Source: Aromatoleum petrolei | GTDB taxonomy: Bacteria > Pseudomonadota > Gammaproteobacteria > Burkholderiales > Rhodocyclaceae | Assembly: GCF_017894385.1 (NCBI RefSeq) | Contig: NZ_CP059560.1 | Span: 3,543,501-3,607,500 of the forward strand | Direction of reading: 5' to 3' | DNA length: 64,000 bases | In this document: positions 55,612 to 64,000 of the stretch, in pieces | Position numbering within the stretch: position 1 is the stretch's first letter | Layout: every line of letters starts with the position of its first letter | Made by a program: the position numbers and the translations under genes | Notes under the pieces: model-generated | The model's input: the letters and a program-made list of their open reading frames with translations, nothing else | The model's database searches: none | Told to the model about the DNA's origin: nothing

Positions 55612-56835
55612 TCAGAGCACGCCGGCGGTGCGAAGACGCCCGATCTCCGCGTCCGTCAGGCCCAGCGTTCCACTCAGGATCTCGTCGGTATGTTCGCCGA
55701 GCGCCGGCGGCGGCAGGCGGTAGTCCGGCGGCGTCTCTGACAGCTTCATCGGATTCGCCACGAGCGGCACCGTGCCGGCGAGCGGGTGCGGAATCGTCAC
55801 CTTCAGTCCGCGCGCCTGCACCTGCGGGTCGGCGAACACGTCGGCCAGCGTATTGATCGGGCCGCAAGGCACGGCGAGGGGCTCGAGCGCCGCGATCCAC
55901 TCCGCCGTGCTGCGCAGCACCGTGAGCTGCTTGAGCTGCGGAATGAGCGTGGCGCGGTTCCGCACCCGTTCGGCGTTGGTCGCAAAACGAGGGTCCGCTG
56001 CAAGTTCCGCACGGCCGGCTTTGGTGCAGAAGCGCGCGAACTGCCCGTCGTTGCCGATCGCCAGGATCATGTAGCCGTCGGCGGTGGGAAAGTCCTGATA
56101 CGGGACGATGTTCGGATGTGCATTGCCCAGCCTCGCGGGCGCGCGGCCGGTGGCGAGGTAGTTGGCCGCCTGGTTGGCGAGGCAGGCGACCTGCACGTCG
56201 AGCAGGGCGAGGTCGATGTATTGGCCTTCGCCGCTGCGCTCGCGCCAGGCCAGCGCGGCGAGGATCGCGTTCGAGGCGTACAGTCCGGTGAGGATGTCGG
56301 TCAGCGCCACACCGGCCTTCATCGGCCCGCCGCCGTCCTCGCCGTCGGGGCGACCGGTGATGCTCATCAGCCCGCCCAGACCCTGGATCAGGAAGTCGTA
56401 ACCGGCGCGTGGCGCATAGGGGCCATCCTGGCCGAAGCCGGTCACCGAGCAATATACGAGGCGCGGATTGATTGCCTTGAGCGCGTCGTAATCGAGCCCG
56501 TACTGCTCGAGGCCGCCGACCTTGAAGTTCTCGATCACGACGTCGGAGTGGGCGGCGAGCTGTTTCACCAGCGCCTGGCCCTCGGGGTGCGTGATGTCGA
56601 TCGTCACCGAACGCTTGTTGCGGTTGGCGCACAGGTAGTAGGCCGCGACGTCGGTGTCGGAGCCGTGTTCGTCCTTCAGCCACGGCGGCCCCCACCCGCG
56701 GGTGTCGTCGCCTGCGCCGGGGCGCTCGACCTTGATCACGTCGGCGCCGAGGTCGGCGAGCATCTGGCTGCACCACGGGCCTGCGAGTATTCGCGAAAGG
56801 TCCAGTACGCGGATGTGCGAAAGAGCGCGTGCCAT
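55612..56835 (-). CDS. CaiB/BaiF-family (class III) CoA-transferase
   Basis: Enzyme of 407 aa of the formyl-CoA transferase/CaiB group, which moves CoA between carboxylic acids. It shows IRVLDLSRILAGPWCSQMLADLGADVIKVE, CANRNKRSVTIDI, the YGLDYDAL loop, AGYDFLIQGLGGLMSITG, GVALTDILTG (Asp region) and MKLSETP near the end. The substrate pair cannot be told from sequence. It now stands beside remnants of a TRAP transporter and a thiamine-diphosphate enzyme and a GntR regulator, so it may be the survivor of an acid-utilisation cluster. Confidence 0.88.
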   Translation of the reverse strand: MARALSHIRVLDLSRILAGPWCSQMLADLGADVIKVERPGAGDDTRGWGPPWLKDEHGSDTDVAAYYLCANRNKRSVTIDITHPEGQALVKQLAAHSDVVIENFKVGGLEQYGLDYDALKAINPRLVYCSVTGFGQDGPYAPRAGYDFLIQGLGGLMSITGRPDGEDGGGPMKAGVALTDILTGLYASNAILAALAWRERSGEGQYIDLALLDVQVACLANQAANYLATGRAPARLGNAHPNIVPYQDFPTADGYMILAIGNDGQFARFCTKAGRAELAADPRFATNAERVRNRATLIPQLKQLTVLRSTAEWIAALEPLAVPCGPINTLADVFADPQVQARGLKVTIPHPLAGTVPLVANPMKLSETPPDYRLPPPALGEHTDEILSGTLGLTDAEIGRLRTAGVL

Positions 56836-57167
56836 GGGTGGTCCCGATCTGCGGAAAGCTCCCTGGGCACAGGGTGGCCGGGAGATGTGTTGTGAATATT
56901 CTGAACGGCAGCCGTAAAAGGGCGGTGATCCGGTCGCATGCCGGCACCCTGGAAATCACTGTCGTTGGCCCTGTGGTGCCTTGCGTCGGGGTTTTTCCCC
57001 GAGTCAATGCTATGCAACGCCGCGAGCGCTAGCAAACGACATCTACGAAGGGATTCGTGCGTCTTTGTCACTTCGAGCGGCTGCGCGTGGGCCATGTGTG
57101 CATCTTGCGCTGCCATTTCGTTTGTTGACATTGTTTGAAGGCAGAATTCCAGAAAACCTGCGTGAGC

Positions 57168-57416
57168 GAATGCAGGATCCGCGTGCCGGTCGTGCCGCTG
57201 TGGGTGTCGATGTTCAAATCGATCGACACCGCGCCGATCAGCCTGTCGCTGAGCGAGGCCTACCAGGCGCTGCAGACCAAGGTCGCCGACGGCCAGGAGA
57301 ATCTGCTCGCGCTGATCGATTCGGCGAAGCTCTCCGAGGTGCAGGAGTACTGCTCGCTGACGAACTACTCGTGGGACGGCTTCTGGTTCAGGGCCAATGC
57401 GCGCGTGTGGAAATAA
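57168..57416 (+). pseudogene. TRAP transporter DctP fragment
   Basis: About 80 codons match the central part of DctP periplasmic binding proteins: RIRVPVVPLWVSMFKS, LSEAYQALQTKVADGQEN, KLSEVQEYCSLTNYSWDGF. The signal peptide and first half are missing, with no credible start, and the frame ends at TAA 57414-57416 just after ANARVWK, well before the normal end. Both ends are therefore lost and no DctQ/DctM genes are nearby. The 330 bases upstream (56,836-57,167) hold nothing I recognise. Confidence 0.8.
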
Positions 57417-57419
57417 GGC

Positions 57420-57439
57420 CAGGCCGTTGCCACGGCCTG
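57420..57439. terminator. Hairpin after gntR and the dctP fragment
   Basis: An 8-bp stem CAGGCCGT/ACGGCCTG with a 4-nt loop lies between the dctP fragment and the convergent GntR gene. Confidence 0.45.
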
Positions 57440-57462
57440 CCCCCGACCGGCGTAACGGCGAA

Positions 57463-58152
57463 TCAGTCCCCGCCCTGATCCTCGTCGTCGGCCGTGCCGT
57501 TTTCCTCAAGACGCTGGATCATGAAATTCGCAGCCTGCAAGATGTGCTGTCGTCCGAGCTCCTCGGCCTTTTGCGCATCCCCGGCCGCGATCGCGTCCAG
57601 CATCGCCTCATGCTGACCCCACACGTTGCGCGGTTGTTCTTCGTTGGTCAGCACTTCGCCCATCACGCGCTGAGTGTTGGTCCAGTGCGCGTCCATTGCA
57701 GTGGCAACGAACGGATTTTCGGACAGCGTGTAGATGAAGTGGTGGAAGGCCATGTCCGCGGAGATCATGTTGTTGCAGTCCCCTGCAGCGACGGCCTTGC
57801 GCCCGGCGCGGATCAGCGCGGGCCCCTTGGCCTTGGCTTGCCTGGCGTTCAGTTCCGCGGCGCGTCGGCAGGCGAGTCCTTCGATGACCGCACGCATGTC
57901 GTACATGTCGCGCACGTACTTTACGTCGAGCGGCGCAACCAGGAGGCCGCGGCCGGGCGCATCGCGTAGCACGCCCTGATTGCGCAGCAGCGCCAGCGCC
58001 TGCTGCACCGGCTGGCGCGATACTCCCAGTTCCTTCGCGACCTGCTCCTGAATGATGCGCGAGCCTGGGCGCAGCCTGCCGCCCGAAATTTCCTCGAGAA
58101 TCGCCTTATGAACTTGCTCGACGAGCTTGGGTTGGGGGTCAAGGATTTTCAT
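57463..58152 (-). CDS. GntR-family (FadR/FCD) transcriptional regulator
   Basis: Protein of 229 aa. The N-terminal winged helix (LVEQVHKAILEEISGGRLRPGSRIIQEQVAKELGVSRQPV) is typical of GntR, and the all-helical C-terminal FCD domain has the expected metal/ligand residues (RAVIEGLACRRAAE, MAFHHFIYTLSENP, HEAMLDAIAAGD). FCD regulators usually sense small organic acids. It lies between remnants of a TRAP binding protein and a thiamine-diphosphate enzyme, its probable former targets. The acidic C-terminus (ADDEDQGGD) is unusual. Confidence 0.87.
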   Translation of the reverse strand: MKILDPQPKLVEQVHKAILEEISGGRLRPGSRIIQEQVAKELGVSRQPVQQALALLRNQGVLRDAPGRGLLVAPLDVKYVRDMYDMRAVIEGLACRRAAELNARQAKAKGPALIRAGRKAVAAGDCNNMISADMAFHHFIYTLSENPFVATAMDAHWTNTQRVMGEVLTNEEQPRNVWGQHEAMLDAIAAGDAQKAEELGRQHILQAANFMIQRLEENGTADDEDQGGD

Positions 58153-58196
58153 GGAGCATAACTTTATAGCGTGAATGGGAGATCAAGCCAGGGTTT

Positions 58197-58350
58197 GACC
58201 TATCTGGCCCCGCCGTCGGTCGACACCACCACCATGCGATCGGGGCAGGCGAGGCTCACCGCACCGCCGAAGGGCGCGATGCCGATGCAGCCGAGCGAGC
58301 CCGCGTCGAGGTAGGTGAAGGCGGGCCCTTCTCGCGCACCTCTTGAGTGT
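58197..58350 (-). pseudogene. Thiamine-diphosphate enzyme fragment
   Basis: On the minus strand about 40 codons read AFTYLDAGSLGCIGIA, then ACPDRMVVVSTDGG, before a TAG stop. This matches the start of the cofactor-binding region (the GDG motif area) of acetolactate-synthase/decarboxylase-type enzymes. Both the 550 or so upstream residues and the C-terminal part are absent. It is read in the same direction as the gntR gene immediately downstream. Confidence 0.65.
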
Positions 58351-58414
58351 TCGAAGGCGACTGGATTTCCGGCCTCGCCGTTTTCGGGCCGGCATGCACA
58401 CGATAGAATTCAGT

Positions 58415-59383
58415 ATGCAACAGATCCTGCTCGTGACCTTCCCCTTCTTCGCGCTCGTGCTGTGCGGCTACCTTGCGGGGAGGCGCCGCATGTTGCCGCT
58501 GGAAGCGATCCCCGGCCTTAACACTTTCGTGCTGTACTTTGCGCTGCCCTGCATGCTGTACCGCTTTGCCGCCGGCACGCCGATCGCGAAACTGCTCGAC
58601 GCGGGGGCCTTCGCGCTCTGGATGGTCTGCGCGCTCGCGATGGTGGCGCTGACGATCGTGACGACCAAGAAGGGCGCGATCGGATGGAACGACGCTTCCT
58701 TCGGCGCGCTGGTCGCCGCCTTCCCGAACTCCGGCTTCATGGGCATGCCGCTGCTGGTGTCGCTGCTCGGCGCCCGCGCCGCCGCGCCGGCCATGGTGCC
58801 GCTGGCCGTCGACATGGTGATCACCTCCTCGCTGTGCATCGCGCTGTCGCGCCTGAGCGCCGCGAACGGGGGTGGGGCGCGCCGGGCGGCGGTGAATGCG
58901 CTCAAGAGCGTGATGGTGAATCCGCTGCCCTGGGCCATCATGCTGGGCGGGCTGTCGTCGGCGACCGGGGTACTGCCCTATAAACCGCTGATGCGCGTCG
59001 TCGAGATGCTGGCGGACGCTGGCTCGCCGACCGCCCTGTTCACGATCGGCGCGGTGCTCGCCCGTTCCCAGATGGCGGTGAAGGCGCAGCATCCGGAGCA
59101 CCGCAGCCTGGGCGACGTGCCGCTCGTGGTGCTGTACAAGCTGATCGTCCATCCGGCGCTGGTCTTCGGCGTCGGCACGCTCGCGATCTGGCTGGGCCTG
59201 CCGCTGGATCCCTTCACCCTGACGGTTCTCGTGCTCGTTGCGGCCTTGCCGAGCGCGAGTAACGTGCCGATGCTTACCGAGCGCTTCGGTGCCGACACGG
59301 GACGTGTCGCGCGCGTGGTGCTCGCGACGACCGCGTGCGCCTTCCTGAGCTTCTCGGCGGCCGTAGCCCTGCTGGTTGAGTAG
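58415..59383 (+). CDS. AEC-family (auxin efflux carrier-like) transporter
   Basis: Inner-membrane protein of 322 aa with about ten helices in two halves. It opens LLVTFPFFALVLCGYLAGRR and has LNTFVLYFALPCMLYRFA, an FPNSGFMGMPLL motif in the first crossover, and LPSASNVPMLTERFG in the second. Family members carry organic acids such as malate or malonate. The start is uncertain: ATG 58415 begins the family alignment but lacks a ribosome binding site. TAGAAT at 58404-58409 looks like a -10 box that would make the message nearly leaderless; ATG 58394 is the alternative. Confidence 0.85.
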   Translation: MQQILLVTFPFFALVLCGYLAGRRRMLPLEAIPGLNTFVLYFALPCMLYRFAAGTPIAKLLDAGAFALWMVCALAMVALTIVTTKKGAIGWNDASFGALVAAFPNSGFMGMPLLVSLLGARAAAPAMVPLAVDMVITSSLCIALSRLSAANGGGARRAAVNALKSVMVNPLPWAIMLGGLSSATGVLPYKPLMRVVEMLADAGSPTALFTIGAVLARSQMAVKAQHPEHRSLGDVPLVVLYKLIVHPALVFGVGTLAIWLGLPLDPFTLTVLVLVAALPSASNVPMLTERFGADTGRVARVVLATTACAFLSFSAAVALLVE

Positions 59384-59394
59384 GGCAGACGGGG

Positions 59395-59415
59395 ACGCCG
59401 CTTGGTGCGGCGTTT
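59395..59415 (+). terminator. Hairpin after the AEC transporter
   Basis: A 7-bp stem ACGCCGC/GCGGCGT with a 5-nt loop is followed by TT. Confidence 0.55.
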
Positions 59416-59627
59416 GACGCCTATCGCCCCCCCTTCCGACGCATGATTCCAGCCTCGCGGTCGTGAGATTCGATGCGCATCTGCGGGTATTCAATGCTGC
59501 AGCGAATCTCAAGATATGTACATAATGGGTTTTGCCAGTCTGCCCCTTCGGCGTTATGACGGACCGGAGGGTGGCTGCACATCGCTCCGCGGCGGGGCAC
59601 GGTTGCCGCAGTCATGGAATCAAGCAG

Positions 59628-60809
59628 ATGAAAAGACAGGAAAACTTGAGCGCGATGGATGGGCCGACGGTCCTGATCGTTGATGACACGCCGCAGAATC
59701 TCACCGTGCTCGGCGAGCTGTTGCAGCCGCTGTACCGCGTGCGTGCCGCAAACTCGGGCGAGCGGGCATTGCGTGTGGCCGCCACCGAGCCCAAGCCGGA
59801 CCTGATCCTGCTCGACGTGATGATGCCGGGGCTGGACGGATACGAGGTCCTCGGTCGTTTGCGCGAAGACGCCGCAACGCGCGACATTCCGGTGATCTTC
59901 GTCACCGCGATGGACGCGGCGGAGAGCGAGGAGCGAGGGCTCAAGCTTGGCGCCGTCGACTACATCGTCAAACCTTTTAGCCCCGCCATCGTCCTGGCAC
60001 GGGTGGCAACCCACCTCGAACTCAAGCGCGCACGTGACCGCCTGTCGGCTCAGAACAATTGGCTGGAGCGCGAGATCTCGCGGCGAATGGCCGAGAACCT
60101 CCTCATCCAGGATCTCGGCATCCGGGCGCTGGCCTGCCTCGCAGAGGCGCGCGACAACGAGACCGGCTTGCACATCATCCGCACGCAGTACTACGTCGAA
60201 ACCCTGGGTCGCCACCTCGGGAACCATCCGCGCTTTGCCGAGGCGCTGGCCGGAGCGCGGCTCGAACTCATCGTCAAGGCGGCGCCCCTCCACGACATCG
60301 GCAAGGTCGGGATCCCCGACGCCATCCTGCTCAAGCCCGGCCCGCTGGACGCCCGCGAATGGGAGATCATGAAGACTCACCCCTCGATCGGTACGGCCGC
60401 GATCAGCAAGGCGATGGAGGAGGCGCTCGCGGATGCCAGCGACGATGTTGCCGAGCATGCCGCGGGAGCGTTTGCATTCCTCAAGGTGGCGAACGAGATT
60501 GCGGGCGGGCACCACGAGAAATGGGATGGCAGCGGCTATCCGCAGGGGCTCGAAGGCGACGCCATCCCCGTGTCGGCGCGCCTGATGGCGCTCGCCGACG
60601 TCTTCGATGCGCTCATCAGCCGCCGGGTGTACAAGCCGCCGATGCCGATGGAGAAGGCCACCGAGATCATTCTGGCCGGCCGTGGCCGCCATTTCGATCC
60701 GGATGTCGTCGATGCCTTCCTCGCGTGCAGGGACGAGTTCGTGGACATCGCCACGCGCTACGCCGAGCCCGAGCACGAACACCAGAGCGAACAGGAGGCG
60801 CAGGCCTGA
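59628..60809 (+). CDS. Response regulator with HD-GYP output (RpfG-like)
   Basis: Protein of 393 aa. The receiver domain (about 10-130) has the acidic pair in VLIVDDTPQNL, phospho-acceptor D63 (LILLDVMMPG), and the KPF switch lysine. The HD-GYP domain (about 180-375) is intact, with H222-D223 in LHDIGKVGIPDAIL and the GYP loop HHEKWDGSGYPQGLEGD. It should degrade cyclic-di-GMP when phosphorylated. An insertion of about 20 residues lies before the second His group. ATG 59628 is used; ATG 59655 is also possible. It is followed 34 nt later by a hybrid histidine kinase, its likely partner. Confidence 0.9.
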   Translation: MKRQENLSAMDGPTVLIVDDTPQNLTVLGELLQPLYRVRAANSGERALRVAATEPKPDLILLDVMMPGLDGYEVLGRLREDAATRDIPVIFVTAMDAAESEERGLKLGAVDYIVKPFSPAIVLARVATHLELKRARDRLSAQNNWLEREISRRMAENLLIQDLGIRALACLAEARDNETGLHIIRTQYYVETLGRHLGNHPRFAEALAGARLELIVKAAPLHDIGKVGIPDAILLKPGPLDAREWEIMKTHPSIGTAAISKAMEEALADASDDVAEHAAGAFAFLKVANEIAGGHHEKWDGSGYPQGLEGDAIPVSARLMALADVFDALISRRVYKPPMPMEKATEIILAGRGRHFDPDVVDAFLACRDEFVDIATRYAEPEHEHQSEQEAQA

Positions 60810-60843
60810 AGGTCGCGATCGTGGTCGCAAACACCGGAGTCTG

Positions 60844-63800
60844 GTGCGGGGGGAGGCCGTGAGCCCGAAGCGGGCGCGCATTCCGCCCTTCCTGTTGGCC
60901 GTGTTCCTGCCGATCGCCCTGCTGGCGCTGCTGGTTGGCGTGCTGGTGATCGCGTCCTTCACCGACCTGCGCGACGCGCATCAGGCGGCGAGGGCGGCCG
61001 AATCCAGGCATCTGGAGCTCATCGACCGCCTCGCACGCATCAACAAGGATCTCGGCGACGTCCAGCACCTGGTCAACCTGGCGATCGAAGGGGCAGTGGC
61101 GGGGCGTCTCGATGACGCAGCCGTCGGGCGCCTCGGTGACGACGTGAAGCGTCGGCTGGCCGAACTGGATGGTCGGGTGACGGAACTTTCGGAGCTGGAC
61201 GTTTCGCGCCACGAAGCACGCGAGGCGCGATTCCATTTCGACGATTATCGTGCCCGCATCATCGGCACGATGGGTGTGCTGCTGTCCGATCCGCGCGCGG
61301 CGATGAGCGGCGGCTTCAATGCGTCGCGGCACTTCGTGGAATTCACGACGTTTACCCGAACCCTCATCCTGCGGACAATCGAAGACGAGCGGGCTCGTGC
61401 GGAAGCCGACGAGAGCGATTTCGACGCCTATATCCGCAATACCCTGATCGTCGGGGGAGCGCTCATCACCACGCTGGTGTTGGGGTGGTTCGTTCTCAGC
61501 TCCTGGCTCAGCGAACGGCTGTTCGCCCTCAGCAGCGCCTTGCGCGCATTCTCCCGCGACGAACAGGATCCCGAGTCCCTGCCGCTGGTGCGGGAGATCG
61601 CGAAGCGGCCGGGCAGCCTGCTCGGCGATATCGCGAGTGCCGCGCTGGCTTTCCGCGACTCGCTCATTTCGCGCGAGGATGCCGAGCGCAGGTTGCGCGA
61701 GCGCCTCAAGGAGATGAGCTGCGTCTATGACGTGGCGCGCATGTGCGACCCCGCGGACCTGGCGCCGGCTCACTTGGTGGACGCGGTCGTCGAGCGGCTC
61801 CGCGCCGCGATGCGTTTCCCGGACCTGGCCGTGGCGAGGGTCGAGGCGGCCGACCGCGCCAGAACCGCGGACGGACGGCCGCTGCTGATGGCTGAGTTCG
61901 CCGACATGGAGGACAAGCGTTGGCGCATCTGCGTCGACCCGGTTGCGCCGTCCGGCGCCGAGGACGCCATGCAGTTCCTCGACGAGAAGCGCCGCCTGGT
62001 CGAGTCCGCCGCCGCGCACTTGGGCTCCGCGCTGGAGCGCAGGCGGGCCGCGGCACTGGAGGCTGCGACGCAGGCGGAGGTGCGCAAGCTCTCGCTGGTC
62101 GTGGAACAGGCACCGATCGCCGTCATCGTGGCCGACCTGGACGCGCGGATCGAATACGTCAATGACGCGTTCGAGCAGGTGACTGGCTATTCGCGCGCGG
62201 AGGCCATCGGTCGCAATCCGCGTTTCCTCAAATCCGGCAAGACTCCAGCTTCGACCTACAGCGATCTGTGGGCCACGCTCACACGTGGCGCGGCGTGGTG
62301 CGGCGAACTGGTGAACCTGACGCGGGACGGGCGCGAGGTGATCGAGAGTGCGACGATCATTCCGCTGCGCGAGCGTGGTGGCAGCGTGACCCATTATGTC
62401 GCGATCAAGGAGGACATCACCGAGCGCAAGCGGCTCCTGGAGGAACTCGCGGCCCATCGCGAAAACCTCGAGCAGCTGGTGGTGGCGCGAACTGCGGAAC
62501 TGAATGCGGCGAAGCTCGCGGCCGAGGCGTCCAGCCGCAGCAAGAGCGAATTCCTCGCCAACATGAGTCACGAGATCCGCACGCCGATGAATGCGATCAT
62601 CGGCCTCACTCATCTCCTCGAGCGCGACATCGGCGAGCCCGAACAGCTCGACCGGCTGCGCAAGATCTCGTCCGCGGCGCGGCATCTGTTGCGGATCATC
62701 AACGACATCCTCGACCTCTCCAAGATCGAGGCAGGCAAGGTGCAGCTGGAGGCCGTGTATTTCGAGCCCGGTCACGTCGTCGCCAACGTCTTTAGCCTGC
62801 TGCGGGACCGTGCCGAGCACAAAGGCCTGGCGCTGGAGGCGGACCTCGGCGCCCTGCCACGCGGGCTGCATGGCGATGCGCTGCGTCTGGAGCAGGTGCT
62901 GCTCAACCTCGTCGGCAACGCCATCAAGTTTACCGAGCGGGGCTCGGTGCGCGTGAGCGGCGAGGTCGTGGGGTTCGAAGTCGAGCAGCTGTGGCTGCGC
63001 CTCGAGGTGCGGGATACCGGCATCGGCATCGCGTCGGACGAGCAGGAACGCATCTTCAATGCCTTCGAGCAGGCCGACAGCTCCACGACGCGGCGCTTCG
63101 GTGGCACCGGGCTCGGGCTCGCCATCTGTCGCCGTCTGGTCGAACTGATGGGCGGGCGCATCGGCGTCACGAGTCAGCCGGGCGAAGGTTCGACCTTCTG
63201 GCTCGAGGTGCCGATGGGATGTCCCCACGCCGAGGAATGCGGGGCGAGGGCGCCCGGGAGCGTGCCGGCAAGCGATCAGGGCGCGCCGCCCGCCTCGGTG
63301 GCCGGTGCGCGGGTGCTGCTGGTCGAAGACAATGAAGTCAATCGCGAAGTTGCGCTGGCACTGCTCGCGCGTGCAGGCATCGTCCCCGATGTGGCGGAGC
63401 ACGGCCGCATCGCGCTCGACAAGGCCGGGAGCGAAGCCTACGACCTCATTCTCATGGACATCCAGATGCCGGTCATGGGCGGGCTCGAAGCCGCTCGCGC
63501 GATACGTGCGCTGCCGGGCCACGCAGGCACGCCCATCCTCGCGATGACGGCCAACGCCTTCGACGAGGATCGTGCCGCCTGCATCGAAGCGGGCATGAAC
63601 GATCACATCTCCAAGCCGGTCGATCCCGAGAGACTCTACGCCGCACTGCGCCGCTGGCTGCCGGTGGGCGGGGGCAGCCAGCAGAAGGGGCCCGCGCGCG
63701 ATGAACCGCGCGCTCCGGCGCCCGTCAGTGACGCGGACGGGCTGTGTGCGCAGCTCGGGAATATCCCCGGGTTGGATCTTGCAGCGGGCCTGCGCAACAG

Positions 63801-64000
63801 CGGCGGCGATTTCGGTTTTTATTGCTCCCTGCTGCGGCGTTTCGTCGCCACCGACTACGCCGCTCCGCTGCAGCTTGCACTGGGCGAGGGGCGCTGGGCG
63901 GATGCCGAGCGGGCTGCCCACGCCCTCAAGGGCGTGGCCGCGACCTTGGGCGCCACAGCCGTGCGCGATCGTGCAGCCGCACTCGAGGCGGCGTTGCGAA
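60844..64000 (+). CDS. Hybrid sensor histidine kinase (partial, runs off the window)
   Basis: About 1052 codons with no stop before the window ends. Two transmembrane helices (PPFLLAVFLPIALLALLVGV and LIVGGALITTLVLGWFVL) enclose a periplasmic helical sensor. Then come a GAF-like region, a PAS domain (LSLVVEQAPIAVIVADL), HisKA with H576 (MSHEIRTPMNAI), a complete ATPase domain (GNAIKFTERG, DTGIGI, GGTGLGLAICRR), a receiver domain with D872 (LILMDIQMPVMGG), and the start of an Hpt domain with H1026 (AHALKGVAATLGA). This is a full phosphorelay in one chain that could pass phosphate to the HD-GYP regulator upstream. The start is GTG: 60844 is used, 60859 is equally possible. Confidence 0.9.
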   Translation, partial: MRGEAVSPKRARIPPFLLAVFLPIALLALLVGVLVIASFTDLRDAHQAARAAESRHLELIDRLARINKDLGDVQHLVNLAIEGAVAGRLDDAAVGRLGDDVKRRLAELDGRVTELSELDVSRHEAREARFHFDDYRARIIGTMGVLLSDPRAAMSGGFNASRHFVEFTTFTRTLILRTIEDERARAEADESDFDAYIRNTLIVGGALITTLVLGWFVLSSWLSERLFALSSALRAFSRDEQDPESLPLVREIAKRPGSLLGDIASAALAFRDSLISREDAERRLRERLKEMSCVYDVARMCDPADLAPAHLVDAVVERLRAAMRFPDLAVARVEAADRARTADGRPLLMAEFADMEDKRWRICVDPVAPSGAEDAMQFLDEKRRLVESAAAHLGSALERRRAAALEAATQAEVRKLSLVVEQAPIAVIVADLDARIEYVNDAFEQVTGYSRAEAIGRNPRFLKSGKTPASTYSDLWATLTRGAAWCGELVNLTRDGREVIESATIIPLRERGGSVTHYVAIKEDITERKRLLEELAAHRENLEQLVVARTAELNAAKLAAEASSRSKSEFLANMSHEIRTPMNAIIGLTHLLERDIGEPEQLDRLRKISSAARHLLRIINDILDLSKIEAGKVQLEAVYFEPGHVVANVFSLLRDRAEHKGLALEADLGALPRGLHGDALRLEQVLLNLVGNAIKFTERGSVRVSGEVVGFEVEQLWLRLEVRDTGIGIASDEQERIFNAFEQADSSTTRRFGGTGLGLAICRRLVELMGGRIGVTSQPGEGSTFWLEVPMGCPHAEECGARAPGSVPASDQGAPPASVAGARVLLVEDNEVNREVALALLARAGIVPDVAEHGRIALDKAGSEAYDLILMDIQMPVMGGLEAARAIRALPGHAGTPILAMTANAFDEDRAACIEAGMNDHISKPVDPERLYAALRRWLPVGGGSQQKGPARDEPRAPAPVSDADGLCAQLGNIPGLDLAAGLRNSGGDFGFYCSLLRRFVATDYAAPLQLALGEGRWADAERAAHALKGVAATLGATAVRDRAAALEAALR

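Overview
The window looks like part of a high-GC betaproteobacterial chromosome. The gene set (NasT/NrtABC/NirBD nitrate assimilation, dnaX-ybaB-recR, petABC-sspAB, dense cyclic-di-GMP signalling, a bufferin-type operon) points to Rhodocyclales such as Azoarcus, Aromatoleum or Thauera. That placement is inferred from gene content and order only.

Region 1 (1-15,041) is a nitrate/nitrite assimilation island. It opens with the tail of the antiterminator NasT. Next comes nrtABC (ABC nitrate uptake), then a free-standing secreted C-type-lectin/RTX protein, then cobA-nirB-nirD-narK, a PP2C-phosphatase/Ser-Thr-kinase fusion, and the assimilatory nitrate reductase nasA. Both transcription units (before nrtA and before cobA) carry the same control cassette: an NtrC-like inverted repeat, a sigma-54 -24/-12 promoter, two hexaloop hairpins of the ANTAR target type, and an intrinsic terminator whose 5' arm overlaps the second hairpin. 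This is a complete picture of nitrogen-status control at initiation plus nitrate-status control by antitermination.

Region 2 (15,042-27,300) is mixed housekeeping and envelope: a GT39 glycosyltransferase with an SdiA-regulated-type protein; a purine salvage operon (permease-apt-hpt); an acyl-CoA synthetase behind a 20-bp perfect palindrome; the 4.5S SRP RNA; a PlpD-like type Vd autotransporter; a cyclopropane fatty acid synthase; and a ZIP metal transporter.

Region 3 (27,427-43,291) is core genome: dnaX-ybaB-recR, petABC (bc1 complex), sspA-sspB, dadA, fbp, an Lrp-type regulator divergent from putA, an extragenic palindromic repeat, and tamA without tamB beside it.

Region 4 (43,329-50,538, minus strand) is a tightly overlapped four-gene cyclic-di-GMP operon: a periplasmic solute-binding protein, a membrane GGDEF-EAL protein, an HD-GYP protein with a Gln in place of a metal-ligand His, and an EAL protein that seems to start at CTG. 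Region 5 (50,711-54,168) pairs an ECF-like sigma factor and zinc-finger anti-sigma factor with a convergent bufABCD-like operon: DUF2282 peptide, DUF692/MNIO enzyme, DUF2063 partner and DoxX. This is a copper-stress bufferin-type RiPP system.

Region 6 (54,344-64,000) has an aromatic aminotransferase, then a decayed patch: a CaiB/BaiF CoA-transferase, a fragment of a TRAP transporter dctP, a GntR regulator and a fragment of a thiamine-diphosphate enzyme. An AEC transporter follows, then an HD-GYP response regulator and a hybrid histidine kinase that runs off the window.
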